The notes beneath the pieces are model-generated. The model worked only from the letters and a program-made list of their open reading frames with translations, searched no databases and was not told the origin of the DNA. A DNA stretch of 64,000 bases from Quercus robur (taxonomy: Eukaryota; Streptophyta; Magnoliopsida; Fagales; Fagaceae): the NCBI RefSeq assembly GCF_932294415.1, contig NC_065536.1, forward strand, positions 28,787,354 through 28,851,353, written 5' to 3'. The number at the start of each line of letters is the position of its first letter. The stretch's first letter is position 1. Shown piece after piece: positions 47,080-58,000 of the stretch. The translations under genes were made by a program, and so were the position numbers.

Positions 47080-47453
47080 CTCATAGACCCAATCTGAAAC
47101 TCATTTCTAGAATGTTCTTCGTCGAGGACGTCAGGGGCAAAAGAGGAAATTTCGACATGGGAGAAGAGGGGATGGGCGGTGAGAGTCGCAGGGATGAAAT
47201 CGTGGCCGTTGAATGGGGCAGAGGGCAGAGAGTGAGGAGGGGCAGAATGGGAAATGAGGAAAGAGGAGAGGTCGTGGAGGGAGAGGGAGGTGTTGTTGGA
47301 GTCGTAGAATAGGTTGGGGTCGAGGTGGAGGACGGTTTTGCTGTTGGCGGAGGCAACGACGACAATCACGGATTCTGGTAGGCCTGTGCTGAGGACGATT
47401 AGATTGAAGTTGGTCAGCTTGATTGGAGGGTATAATGAAGCATCTTCGCTCAT
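47080..47453 (-). pseudogene. Captured 5' coding fragment of a Rab escort protein (REP/CHM) gene
   Basis: From the minus-strand ATG at 47451-47453 the frame reads MSEDASLYPPIKLTNFNLIV, then STGLPESVIVVVASANSKTV, LHLDPNLFYDSN and VEISSFAPDVL. This matches the N-terminus of plant Rab escort proteins (GDI superfamily), which present Rab GTPases to geranylgeranyl transferase. The family GTGLPES glycine is Ser here, and the homology ends after the APDVL block, about 120 residues into a protein normally of more than 500. The fragment lies inside the outer TIR element, so it looks like captured host sequence rather than a gene. An upstream in-frame extension (to 47567) is not REP-like. Confidence 0.78.
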
Positions 47454-47634
47454 GGTGGCAAGTGTGATGGACTTGACTAGCGGCAGTGAAGGGTTTGATG
47501 ATTGGCGGCAGTGGACGCATGGTTTAATCGGCGGCAGTGGTGAGAGTGAGAGTGAGAGCAGAGACAAGAGAGAGAGAAAACTAATAAAATATTAAATGCA
47601 CATGCTACAGTAACCGTGCATATATGCATGGTTA

Positions 47635-49259
47635 GAGCAACCACATCAATTTATTCAAATTTTCTATCTATTTTACAAGAAAAAACTTACTTTTTCTATT
47701 TTACACATCCACTTTTACAAAACACCACATCAGTTTATCTATTCTACACATTTATTCAATAAAATATTCATTCTTTTACATTTTTTATTATTTTCTCACT
47801 CATGGCCTCTCTCTCTCTCTCACTGCCTCTCTCTTTCTCTCTTAGACCCAACCACCGTCATCATCACCCAGCCACCATCAAGCCGAAACCCAGATCTCTC
47901 AAACCCAAGCTTTGTGATTTTTTCGTTTCTCATTCTCATGGTTGATTGGAGCCAAAACCCAGATCAAGCCGAAACCCAGACCTATTCAAGCAGAAACCCA
48001 AGGTTGATCGGAGCGAAGGTTGATCAGACCCATTCAAGCCGAAGTCGATGCCGACGAAGAGGACCAATAGAGAGTGAATGAGAAAAGAAGAGGTTGATCA
48101 GACCCATTGAAGCAAAAAGTGAATGAAGAGTGAGAGAGAAGGAAAAAAGAAGCAGAGACAAGAGAGAGAAAAAAATGAGAAAAATGAAGACCAACAGAGA
48201 CAAGAGAGAGAAAAAATTAATAAAATAATTATAAACGAGTTACAGTTATTGTGTAAATATACACGGTTAGAGCATTCACATCAGCTTTTTTATAAATGTG
48301 TAAAATACACATTTTGACAACTTTTACACATTTTGAACCAAAAAACACTCCATATCAGTCCGTTTAAAAGTGTGTAAACTTTTGTAAAATTATCAACTAG
48401 CTACAGTACCCGTGTAAATTTACACAGGCGCTATAGCATGTGTATTTAGTTTTTTAATAGTTTTTTCTCTCTCCTCTCTACCTGACTCTCACCTCCCTCT
48501 CTCTCAGGCGCTGTGTGCTCTCTCTTTCTCTCACAAAAAACCCACTCCATCCTTTCATCCTCAATTCTCTCTCCCTCTCTCACATCTCTCTCTCTCTTTC
48601 TCTCGTTCAAAGCATGCCACTGGAGTTCACATCGTGGCGAGATCAGTGCGTGGCGTGTGGCGTGGTCTCGATGGTGGTGGTGTGGGTTTGGGTCGAAGAT
48701 CGATGGTGGCGACGTGGGGAGGTCTTGATGGTGGTTTAATTTGAGTTTATGGTGTAGGTTGGTCTTGGTTTGTGTGGGTTTGCTTGGTCTAGGTTGATTT
48801 GGGTTGTGGGTTGATCTGGGTATGTGTGGAGGCGTGGAGACGTGGAGGCATGGAGATGATGGCGTTTTGATCGGCGTTGATTTTTCTTTGTGTGGGTTGA
48901 TCGGTGTTGGTTGATTTGATGTTGATTTTTCTTTGATTTTGGGTGGAGATTGGGTGGGTTTTGATGGAGTTTTGATTGGCGTGTCTGGAGATCGGTTTCT
49001 AATTTAATGGCTTTTGGTTTCTGATGATGGTGGTGATGGTGGCTGGGTGGTGATGATGGTGGCTGTGGGTTTGTGAGAGAGAGGGGTAGTGAGGGAGTGA
49101 ATAATAAAAAATTGTAAAATAATGAATATTTTATTGAATAAATGTGTAGCATAGATCAACTGATGTGGGTGTTTTGTAAAAGTGGATGTATAAAATAGAA
49201 AAAGTAGGTTTTTTTGTGTAAAATAGACAGAAAATTTAAAAGAACTGATGTGAATGCTC
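47635..49259. mobile_element. Inner TIR element (1,625 bp), TTA target duplication
   Basis: Begins GAGCAACCACATCAA and ends in the complement of GAGCATTCACATCAG, with TTA on both sides (47632-47634, 49260-49262), as in PIF/Harbinger elements. Terminal similarity extends over roughly 150 bp. Its interior holds CT/GA-rich and GGTGGT-rich DNA (47800-48230, 48480-49080) that yields low-complexity frames on both strands but no recognised protein. Confidence 0.72.
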
Positions 49260-49518
49260 TTACTGTAGCTCGTGGAAATGTTTACACATTTTTACACCCA
49301 TTGATGTGAGTGTTTTTTTGCTCAAAATGTGTAAAATTTGTACTTTTTTCTATTTTAGAAGACTATACATGGATTGTTGTGGATGCTTTTATTGTAGCAA
49401 TTGTGCATAAATGAATAATTTTACACCCACTAGTGTGGGTGTTTTTTTTGCTCAAATTGTGTAAAATTAGCCACTTTTTCCATTTTGCATAATTATGCAT
49501 CAACTGATGCAATTGCTC

Positions 49519-50581
49519 TACATGACCAAGTCAACAAAAATAAAATTTACAGGACCAAATCAATTGCTCAAAAAAAATTTTTTTTTTGAGAAGAATTGCT
49601 CAAATTTAAAGAGGGTAACTTGTATTTTTGTAAATTTTGGGTCCATTTGTTACCGTTGTTTAAATAACAGTTTTCAGTATTTAAATAATATTACACGTAT
49701 TTTTACACACTTTTTCACCCATACGTATTTTCAAAAAATACAAACAATGTTATTAGAAATCTTTTATCAAACAGGCTCTTTATTTCACAAGATCAAATGG
49801 AAATCAAGGGCTGCTTGGTAACGTTGTTCTAGCAATATTATTTGTATTTTTTAAAAATATGTGTGAATAAAAAAGTGTGTGAAAATATTGTTTAAAAACT
49901 GAAAACATGCGTTTATACATTGTTTCAAATAATAAACATTGTTTCAAATAATGGGGCCGGGCCCAGGAACTGGAGATTAGCTTCGTATTAAAAAAGCGAA
50001 CAAAATCTCTATCAAGCTAACGTACGCCTCGACACGCAGTACGCACGGCACAGATCGCATTTCTTTAATCTGAAGTGCGCAATACGCATCCGGCCTATTC
50101 TAAGACAAAACATAGTAAACAAAACTAAACAAACAAATACTACTAGTTCTACTACTACTACTACTAAAATATAAATAAATATACCAATAAAATAATAAGT
50201 GGTTGAAGTAAAAGTTGAGGTCCAGTTAAGTAATATAGTATTACTATTTCGAGCTTAATAAGTAAACAGCTTATTCCAGTAGCATTTTTGTTGTTGTTGA
50301 GAAAAGCTCATTCCAGTAGCTTAATTGTATAATATGAGAAGAGAAAGTTAAAAATTACCTTATTTTAAAAAAAAATTAAAAATTAGATTATATGAAAAAA
50401 AAACGGAGAAAAAAAAAAAACCCAAAAACAAAAAATTGTAGCCAAACCTACCTCTAATACTACCACTAAAATATAAATAAATAAATAAATATAACCATAA
50501 CATAATAATAATACTATAGTAGAACTAAAAGTTCAGGTTAAGTAGTAGTATTACTATTTAGAGCTTAGTTTAACTTTATTA
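49519..50581. repeat. MITE pieces and a direct repeat
   Basis: GGGTCCATTTGTTACCGTTG (about 49639) pairs with CAAACAGGCTC (about 49773) as a small TIR unit. A related start, GGGCTGCTTGGTAACGTTG, follows at about 49808. Further on, a block with ACTAAAATATAAATAAATA ... GTAGTATTACTATTT is present near 50160-50255 and again near 50463-50560, a direct duplication about 305 bp apart. Confidence 0.55.
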
Positions 50582-50931
50582 CTCCTTTTGTCCCAGTTTG
50601 TTTGTTTACTATTCCATTTTGAAATGTCCCAAAATATTGTTCTGTTTCTAAAAATAAGAGTCATTAATTTACTAATGTTCCTATTATACATCTACTTTAT
50701 TTTCAAAACTATTTAAAAAGAAAACTAACAAATATTTAAAAAAATCTATCTAATTGGGATACCTTTTTAGTTGCCTTATTAATAATAACTCTTTTATAAA
50801 AAGGCTGATAAATTTATTTAAGGGTAGTTTTGTAAATTTATAAATTTTTATAAAAAAGATAAGATAATAAATGATGTTCCGTTAAAAAATTTGGCTTTTC
50901 AAATCGGACAAACAAATTGGAACAGAGAGAG
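50582..50931. mobile_element. Stowaway-type MITE (350 bp)
   Basis: The ends CTCCTTTTGTCCCAGTTTGT and the complement of CTCTCTCTGTTCCAATTTGT are the CTCCCTCCGTYCCA-type Stowaway termini. TA flanks both sides (50580-50581, 50932-50933), as for Tc1/mariner MITEs. It lies about 1.07 kb upstream of the MAP70 start codon. Confidence 0.92.
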
Positions 50932-51479
50932 TACAATAATAGCAAAGTTTTAGTTCCAAAATTTTAGAGTGCATTAAATTTTACATTGGTAGTCAACCTT
51001 TTCTTTTATCATAATTCTCCTCATTTTCTCTTGGCTTAGGACTCGATCGTGAACAAAATTTAAAGAAATGGTCCACAATAATGACAACAATTTTATAATA
51101 TGTTTACAACTAATTTTAGATGGTGGACTATATAAGGAAAAATTTTAAGACCGTATAAAATAACACGACTTATACTACAATTGTTTACATGGGAGACTGT
51201 GAGTAATGGAGAAAAAATTGTGAATCCATATAAAAATGACAAACAGTCAGTTAAATTCTAACATGTAAGATAATTGTCGCAAAAATTGTCACAACTTATA
51301 TGATACTAAAAACTACTCCTATATAAGCCGTAAATAACCGGTAATAGCCTTCTATCTATCATTTGTTTTGAAAATGTTGTGGGAGTGTCGTCAACCTAAG
51401 CATTACACCAAAATTTATGACACAAAACAGTAAACACAAAGTGGAGTTTGAGTTTAACTTTACTGTTTGCTAATAATAC

Positions 51480-52000
51480 AGTGACTGATGAGAGAAGCAT
51501 TCTCTCTCTCTCTCTTCTCTCTCTATCTCTCACTACCACTACTACTCTCTCACTGTGCTTAACAGCAAAGCGGCCCCTGCCAATCCTATATATTTTTCTT
51601 TAATTTATTCAAACTATATTCAATCTCTCTCTCTTCTTTCTCTCACTACTATTACTATCACACTCCTTTAGCTAAGCTATAGAGAGAGAGAGAGAGAGAG
51701 AAGAGATACAAACAACCAGATTTAAATCACAATCTCTGTAATAGAGAGAGAAACAGAAAAAGAAAACACACAAAAAGCAACTACTTCCTCTCTCTCTCTC
51801 TCTCTCTCTCTTAAACTACCATTTTCAAACCCACACTTTCTCTCTCTATATCCATATACCTGTATACCTGTACAATAATATAGAAGAAGAAAGAAGAAGA
51901 TAATAGATTTTTATATATATATTTTTTGATTTGAAACCCTAGCTTTTGGATCCGAGGTGGTGCATTTGGATGTGAGATAGTAGAATCGGCGAGATCAGCT
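51480..52000 (+). promoter_or_regulatory. Probable MAP70 promoter and 5' leader, rich in CT/GA repeats
   Basis: Long CT tracts at about 51504-51530 and 51790-51811 and a GA tract at 51681-51706 precede the start codon. TATA-like TATATATTTTT at about 51588 and CATATACC-type AT boxes are present. Pyrimidine-rich leaders are common in plant housekeeping and cytoskeletal genes. The transcription start cannot be fixed from sequence alone. Confidence 0.5.
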
Positions 52001-55000
52001 ATGGCGGAGTTGTCGGAAGATGGAGGAGCGCTTTCTCCGGCGGGGGAGGCCACCAATGGCCGTAGTACTTTTCCGGACTGGACTCCGACGGCGATGCAGC
52101 CGGCGCCGTTGACGGTGTCGGGATCGTTCAAGGAAGGGAAGAGCTCGTCGAGGAGGAGGACGTCGGTGAGGCCGAGTATGGACGCGGACGAGTTCATAAA
52201 CCTGCTTCACGGCTCGGATCCGGTCAAGGTGGAGCTCAATCGGCTCGAGAATGAAGTCCGAGGTGCGAAATGCGGCTCGATCTGCTGCGTTTCGAGCCTT
52301 ATTTTGCTTGCTCTTATCTCGGTTTGAATATTGATTCCTTTTTCCTTCCATTGGTGGTGTTTGGTTGTGCAGATAAGGACCGAGAGTTAGGAGAAGCGCA
52401 AGCTGAGATCAAGGCCTTGAGGTTCTCCGAACGACTTCGAGAAAAGGCCGTTGAAGAGGTTATTTCCACTTTCTTCTTCTTTAATTCCATTACTACATTT
52501 TATTTTTCATTCATAAAATTGGATAATTCTTTTTTTTTTTTTTTGAAAAATAAAATTTTCTATCCTTCAATAAATTATATATATAAAAAATTTGAATGAT
52601 AAGAAACACCAATAGGTTTTTGAAGTTCATGGAGGATGGCGATTTTTTTTTTTGTTGGTTCTGTATTTGTATTTTTGGGTTATTCGTTATCATTTGTTAG
52701 CAAATGTAGATCAAGGAAATTGCATTATTATTATTTGGTTGGTTCTTTAGCTCTATCGGTATGGGCTTTGTATAGCTCATTACTCTTTTTACTTGCTATG
52801 TCAATGTTAACGGTGTAATTTGTTAGAAACTTGATTATGAATTAGTGTGCAAAATTTTTATTTGATGCGAGTGAGAAGAACTTGTTGGTCCTGTTGCTGA
52901 TCTGAGTCCATTTATGTTGTTAGCGGTATAAGTTGCTTCCTAACTATTAATGCAGTCTCGTCACAAGATTAGGATGTCTTTGGAGTTCTTGCGTTCTTGC
53001 TTTGATGTCTATAGCATTTAAAAACATTGTTGAAAATGGGAATTTGTTAATTTCAGAGGAATCCAAAATTACATCTAGAAGTTCATAGTTTATCGGTGGA
53101 GTTCTTGCATTGTTGCTTTTTTGCTTATTACATTTAACTCTTTGTTGAAAATGGAAACTTATTAATTTTAGAGTAATCAATAATTACAATAAAATGTGGT
53201 TTTCTGTCATGTATCCTACTGTGAGTTGTTTTCAATATGGGAGTTGTAGCTTTGTTGTCTATGTAACATACCGCTGATTTATTTTATTTTTGGTTGTTGA
53301 CTCTCCAGATGAGGGAGAGTCACGTAAGATGGTTTAGTCATGTTTAGAGAAGAGCGACTAATGCTCCTGTAAGAAAGAGTGAGTTGATCAAAGTTGAGGG
53401 AACAAAAAATGGAAGAGGAAGTCCAAAAAATCACATTAGTATAAGTAATAAAAAAGGACATAGCAATTAAGGGAGTAGCAAATAGAATGACTATAGATAG
53501 AGTAGAATGGAGAAAAATAATACATATGGCCAACCCTAACTAATCCGTTGAGGATCTATAGCCGACCCCAAAATTTTGGGACTAAGGCTTTGTTTGTTGT
53601 TGTTGGACATTTTTCTCTAATAGAGAGGCCCAAAATTAAACCAAAATTTTGTTTCTGCCATGTATGGTTGTATACTATTGTAAACTGTTTTCATTGGCAA
53701 TATCAGCATGTTAGATAATGTCACCAGCTTTGCTTTTTTACCTTTTGTTGTGTTTGCATTATAGCTTATGGGTCCTTTGTTTTTGTTTTGACATCTCAAT
53801 TGCTTGTTCATATTCTAGATATAAAATATAGTGAGCCTCAATTGCATTGGATTTTTTTCATGGCAATTGAAGTATTCAAGCTTATTGTCTTCTGGATTTT
53901 TTGGACCCTTTTATTTTGACAGATATGACATATTTGATCAGGGATTATTTTATTTTAATGCTTTTTACCTAATGGGTTGAAGATATATTCTTTTGTTGAA
54001 ATGGATACTGACTTTGTTTTTCCATGTGTTTTGATCGTACTGTAGCTCACTGATGAACTGTCAAAGGTTGAGGGGAAGCTGAAGTTAACAGAATCTCTTT
54101 TAGAAAGCAAAGTATCGCTCAAGCCTCTTTCCATTTCTGTTTTGAATTTGATCCTTGTCACAATCTTGTATTTATTCTACAAAAAAAATATTTTGCAGAA
54201 TCTTGAAATTAAGAAAATCAACGATGAGAAGAAGGCTTCCATGGCAGCTCAGTTTGCCGCTGAGGCCACTCTTCGAAGGGTTCATGCTGCTCAGAAGGAT
54301 GATGATATGCCTCCGATTGAAGCCATTCTCGCACCTCTGGAGGCTGAGCTCAAGCTTGCTAAGCAGGAGGTATGTCCAGAGATTTGAACTATAATTAAAA
54401 AAAAATTCTTCCTTTTTGTTACCATGAAGTAAAGAAATTCTTTAGTGTGGATGATTATTAATTCTCTCATTAATTAGTTACCTTGATTCCATGCAGATTG
54501 CGAAGCTTCAAGATGATAACAAAGCATTAGACCGTCTTACAAAATCAAAAGAAGCAGCTTTACTTGAAGCTGAGAGGACAGTTCAGGTTGCTTTGGCAAA
54601 GGCCTCTATGGTGGATGACCTCCAGAATAAAAACCAAGAGTTAATGAAGCAGATTGAAATATGCCAGGTAAATGCAAACTTGCATGATGTTCTTTTTCCA
54701 GATGTGTATTAGATTTAGGTATGTGTTCTTTCTGCTTATTACATACATTAAGAATGGATTTATATATCTACTGATCATGTGTGTTAGGAAGAAAATAAAA
54801 TTTTGGACAAAATGCATAGACAAAAGGTTGCAGAGGTTGAAAAGCTTACCCAAACTGTACGAGAGTTGGAAGAGGCTGTTCTTGCTGGTGGTGCTGCTGC
54901 AAATGCTGTGAGGGATTATCAGCGGAAAGTTCAGGAGATGAATGTAAATGTCCCTAACATAATTGAATTCTCAATCTTGGAAGTTGTTTTTATATACTGA

Positions 55001-58000
55001 TAATTCTCCTCTAGTGGAAGGCAATTCCTTATAGTGGCAAGGTATGAATTCTTTTGTTCCTCAGGATGAAAGGAAAACTCTTGACCGGGAGCTGGCCCGT
55101 GCAAAGGTAACTGCAAACAGAGTGGCTGTAGTTGTTGCAAATGAGTGGAAGGATGCGAATGACAAAGTGATGCCTGTAAAGCAATGGCTTGAAGAGCGGA
55201 GATTCTTGCAGGTAAATGTTGACTTTTATTTCTTTCTGGTTTGATACTGTAGTCTTATTGTGTTACTTTCTTTGATAAATTTTTTTTCTAATTTGGCTTT
55301 TGTGGTTTCCATCTAATTATTTCCAAACTGTGTTGATACAGGGAGAAATGCAGCAACTCCGGGACAAGCTTACTATAGCTGAGCGAACTGCAAAGTCTGA
55401 AGCACAGTTGAAAGTAATGATCTTGTTTTATAGTCCATGTTGTAAACTATATTGTATGTTTCTTCTGTTATTAAAACGAAAACTTTTTTTTTGTCCCTAC
55501 AGGAAAAATTTCATATACGACTCAAAGTCCTAGAGGAGAGTTTGAGAGGATCGCCTAGTAGTAACACTCGCAGTACACCAGAGTCACGAAGTATAAGCAA
55601 TGGGCCTTCTCGCCGTCAGTCACTGGGTGGAGCTGATAACATCTCAAGACTAACCTCCAATGGCTTTATATCCAAGAGAACACCAACATCTCAATTGAGA
55701 TCATCTTCTTTGTCCTCTAGCACCAGTGCAGTGTTGAGGCATGCTAAAGGCACTTCAAAATCATTTGATGGTGGAACAAGGTCATTGGACAGGGGTAAGA
55801 TTCTCATAAATGGGACGAGTCCTAGTTATTCATACACCCAATCTTGTGAGGTAACAAAAGATGTTGAGACAAATAATACCTGGAAAGGAAGTTCAGATGA
55901 AAAGCCAAATGAGTTCCAGACAGTGGATACGGAGGATAATGTCCCAGGGGTTTTGTATGATTTACTGCAAAAAGAGGTCGTAGCTTTGAGGAAAGCTGGC
56001 CATGAGAAAGATCAAAGCCTTAAGGACAAGGATGATGCTATTGAGGTTGATTTTCTTCCTAATTGTTTTATAATTCTATTTTTATAACACTTCTAGTTAA
56101 TATTTTGTTTTGTTTGGTGCTTTTCAGATGTTAGCAAAGAAAGTAGAGACGTTGACCAAGGCAATGGAAGTTGAAGCAAAGAAGATGAGAAGAGAAGTAG
56201 CAGCCATGGAAAAGGAGGTAGCAGCCATGCGTGTAGAGAAAGATCATGAGAATAGGGCTAAGAGATATGGCAATGTAAAGGGCCCTGTCAGCAGCACACA
56301 GCTGCTTCCTGGAAGGTACTTTGTAATATTTTTTCACCTTAGATCATGTTCTTGGGCTAAATTGGTTGTATCATTTACTGAATGCATTGCCATGGCTTGC
56401 ATTTGTTATTTGTGGATTGTTAGAATAGCAGCCAGTATATGACTTGCATGATCTCTCCCCCTCAATCATCTGTGTTGATATCTTGTTTCTTCTTTTATTC
56501 TAAATCTTTGAGTCTTCCTTGTTTTTATTCTCAGGTCAAACTTATTCCAAGTAATATCTGACATATGTTTTGTTCTCTAAAGTAAATTTTGCCTTAATAG
56601 TGATATCTGGGCGATATTTAAGCATATAGTGATGAAGTTCACTACTGTTTCTCATTATCCCTTTCAACTTGTTGGCATGTCATACCAAACATTGCCTCAA
56701 TATATTCAGTTAAATCTCAGCCTAGATTTGTAGTTGGTACTAACATTCACTCCTCGGCAAACATACATGCTTTTTTCTAATTCAAATGAAGGTGCTGAGG
56801 CACTATTATTTTTTCTGCCTCCTTAAATTCGGTTTTTTAAATCCAACTTTTAGTCTGTAATCACGTATTGTTCAGTGTTTTAAAATCCACACTGAACCAC
56901 CCAATCTGACTGGGTTAACCATGAATCGGTTTGATTGCCAGTTCTTTGGGCTAAGAAAACTGAACAATTCAAATGATGGCTGCAAAACGTTTGAACCATC
57001 CCTGGCCAACCTTGAAACTGTTGTGGTTGGAAGGGGTCTGAAATGTTTGGAAATATAGCAAATGAACATCATGGAGTTTTGAACCAAATATGTTACTAAA
57101 TCATTGTAATCACTCCCAATATATTTGTACCAAAGAGTTTGTGTTCTTTGCTAAATTTATTTGTCATTTAGGAATTGTGCTTATGAATTTACTTTGAAAA
57201 TGATCTTGTTTAAGATTGAACTGCTATGAATTTGAAGGATTAATAAACATGATATTTATTTACGCTTAATTTTTTTTTTTTTTTTTTCTATTTACATTAT
57301 AAAAGCTGTCAAAACACATTTGAAAATTGTTTAAATGTTTTTAGACATTATTTGTATTCAATTTTAATTTTTTACAGAAATTGAATCCATTTATTTTTAT
57401 TGAAATTAATTTAATACAAATATATGAATTTTTTTTTTTGATAAGTAATAAGATTATATTGATAAAAAAAGGAACACCCTCGTACACAGGGAGACAAATA
57501 TATGAAGTTATCACAGTTTGACCTCCAGTTGAACTTTGGTCTGACCACAAAACCTTAAACTTCTGATTTTTCTAGGTCTTTAAACGGTTTGGTTTTTAAA
57601 ACATTGGTATTGTTTCCATTAAACCTAGACACTAACTTAATATGTAAATGAAAGTACATTAATAATATAAAGATTGGATAAGCTTGACTAACCTCAGAGT
57701 CACATTTAGTGTATATTACAGTTTTTTAATTGAGCCTAATTTTTTTAATAAAAAGAGTACTTGTGGTTGGCCGTTTAAAATTTCATTATTAGGGAGTCCA
57801 GAATTTGTCATTAGATTGACTTGATGGCCAGTCATCCTTCAGCCATTAATGAGTTTCTTTGTCCTCTCTTCCTCTCTCTTATTTCTAATTCTTTCTTAAG
57901 AGCCATAATTATAACCAGTGCAAGGGAATTGCTTTTGGTATTCCATCTACTACTGAACTTTACCTTTGGATAATGGCTCCTTTATATCTATTTTTTTCGA

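Larger units (their letters stand above)
46901..49518. mobile_element. Nested TIR-element cluster with captured host sequence
   Basis: A perfect 23-bp inverted repeat (starting GAGCAATTGCATCAG) lies at 46901-46923 and 49496-49518, with TA on each outer side. Inside sits a second element, 47635-49259, and related end-like sequences (GAGCATTCACATCAG at about 48270; GCTACAGTAACCGTG and GCTACAGTACCCGTG near 47603 and 48393). Subterminal blocks such as TTTATTCAATAAAATATT occur at about 47018 and 47750, and inverted at about 49125. The outer element also contains a Rab escort protein fragment. The arrangement reads as repeated insertion of one non-autonomous family into itself. Confidence 0.8.

Noticed and set aside
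48736..49152. 138-residue His/Pro-rich protein on the minus strand
   Set aside because: Low-complexity product of GGTGGT/TTGATT-rich DNA in a nested TIR element; no conserved motif.
52510..53580. Open frames in MAP70 intron 2 as separate exons or genes
   Set aside because: The frame-consistent MAP70 splice skips this region; the only coding relic is the RTE LINE tail.
56110..56442. Start of a second gene at the exon 10 ATG of MAP70
   Set aside because: The ATG follows a clear TTTTCAG acceptor and continues the MAP70 coiled coil in frame.
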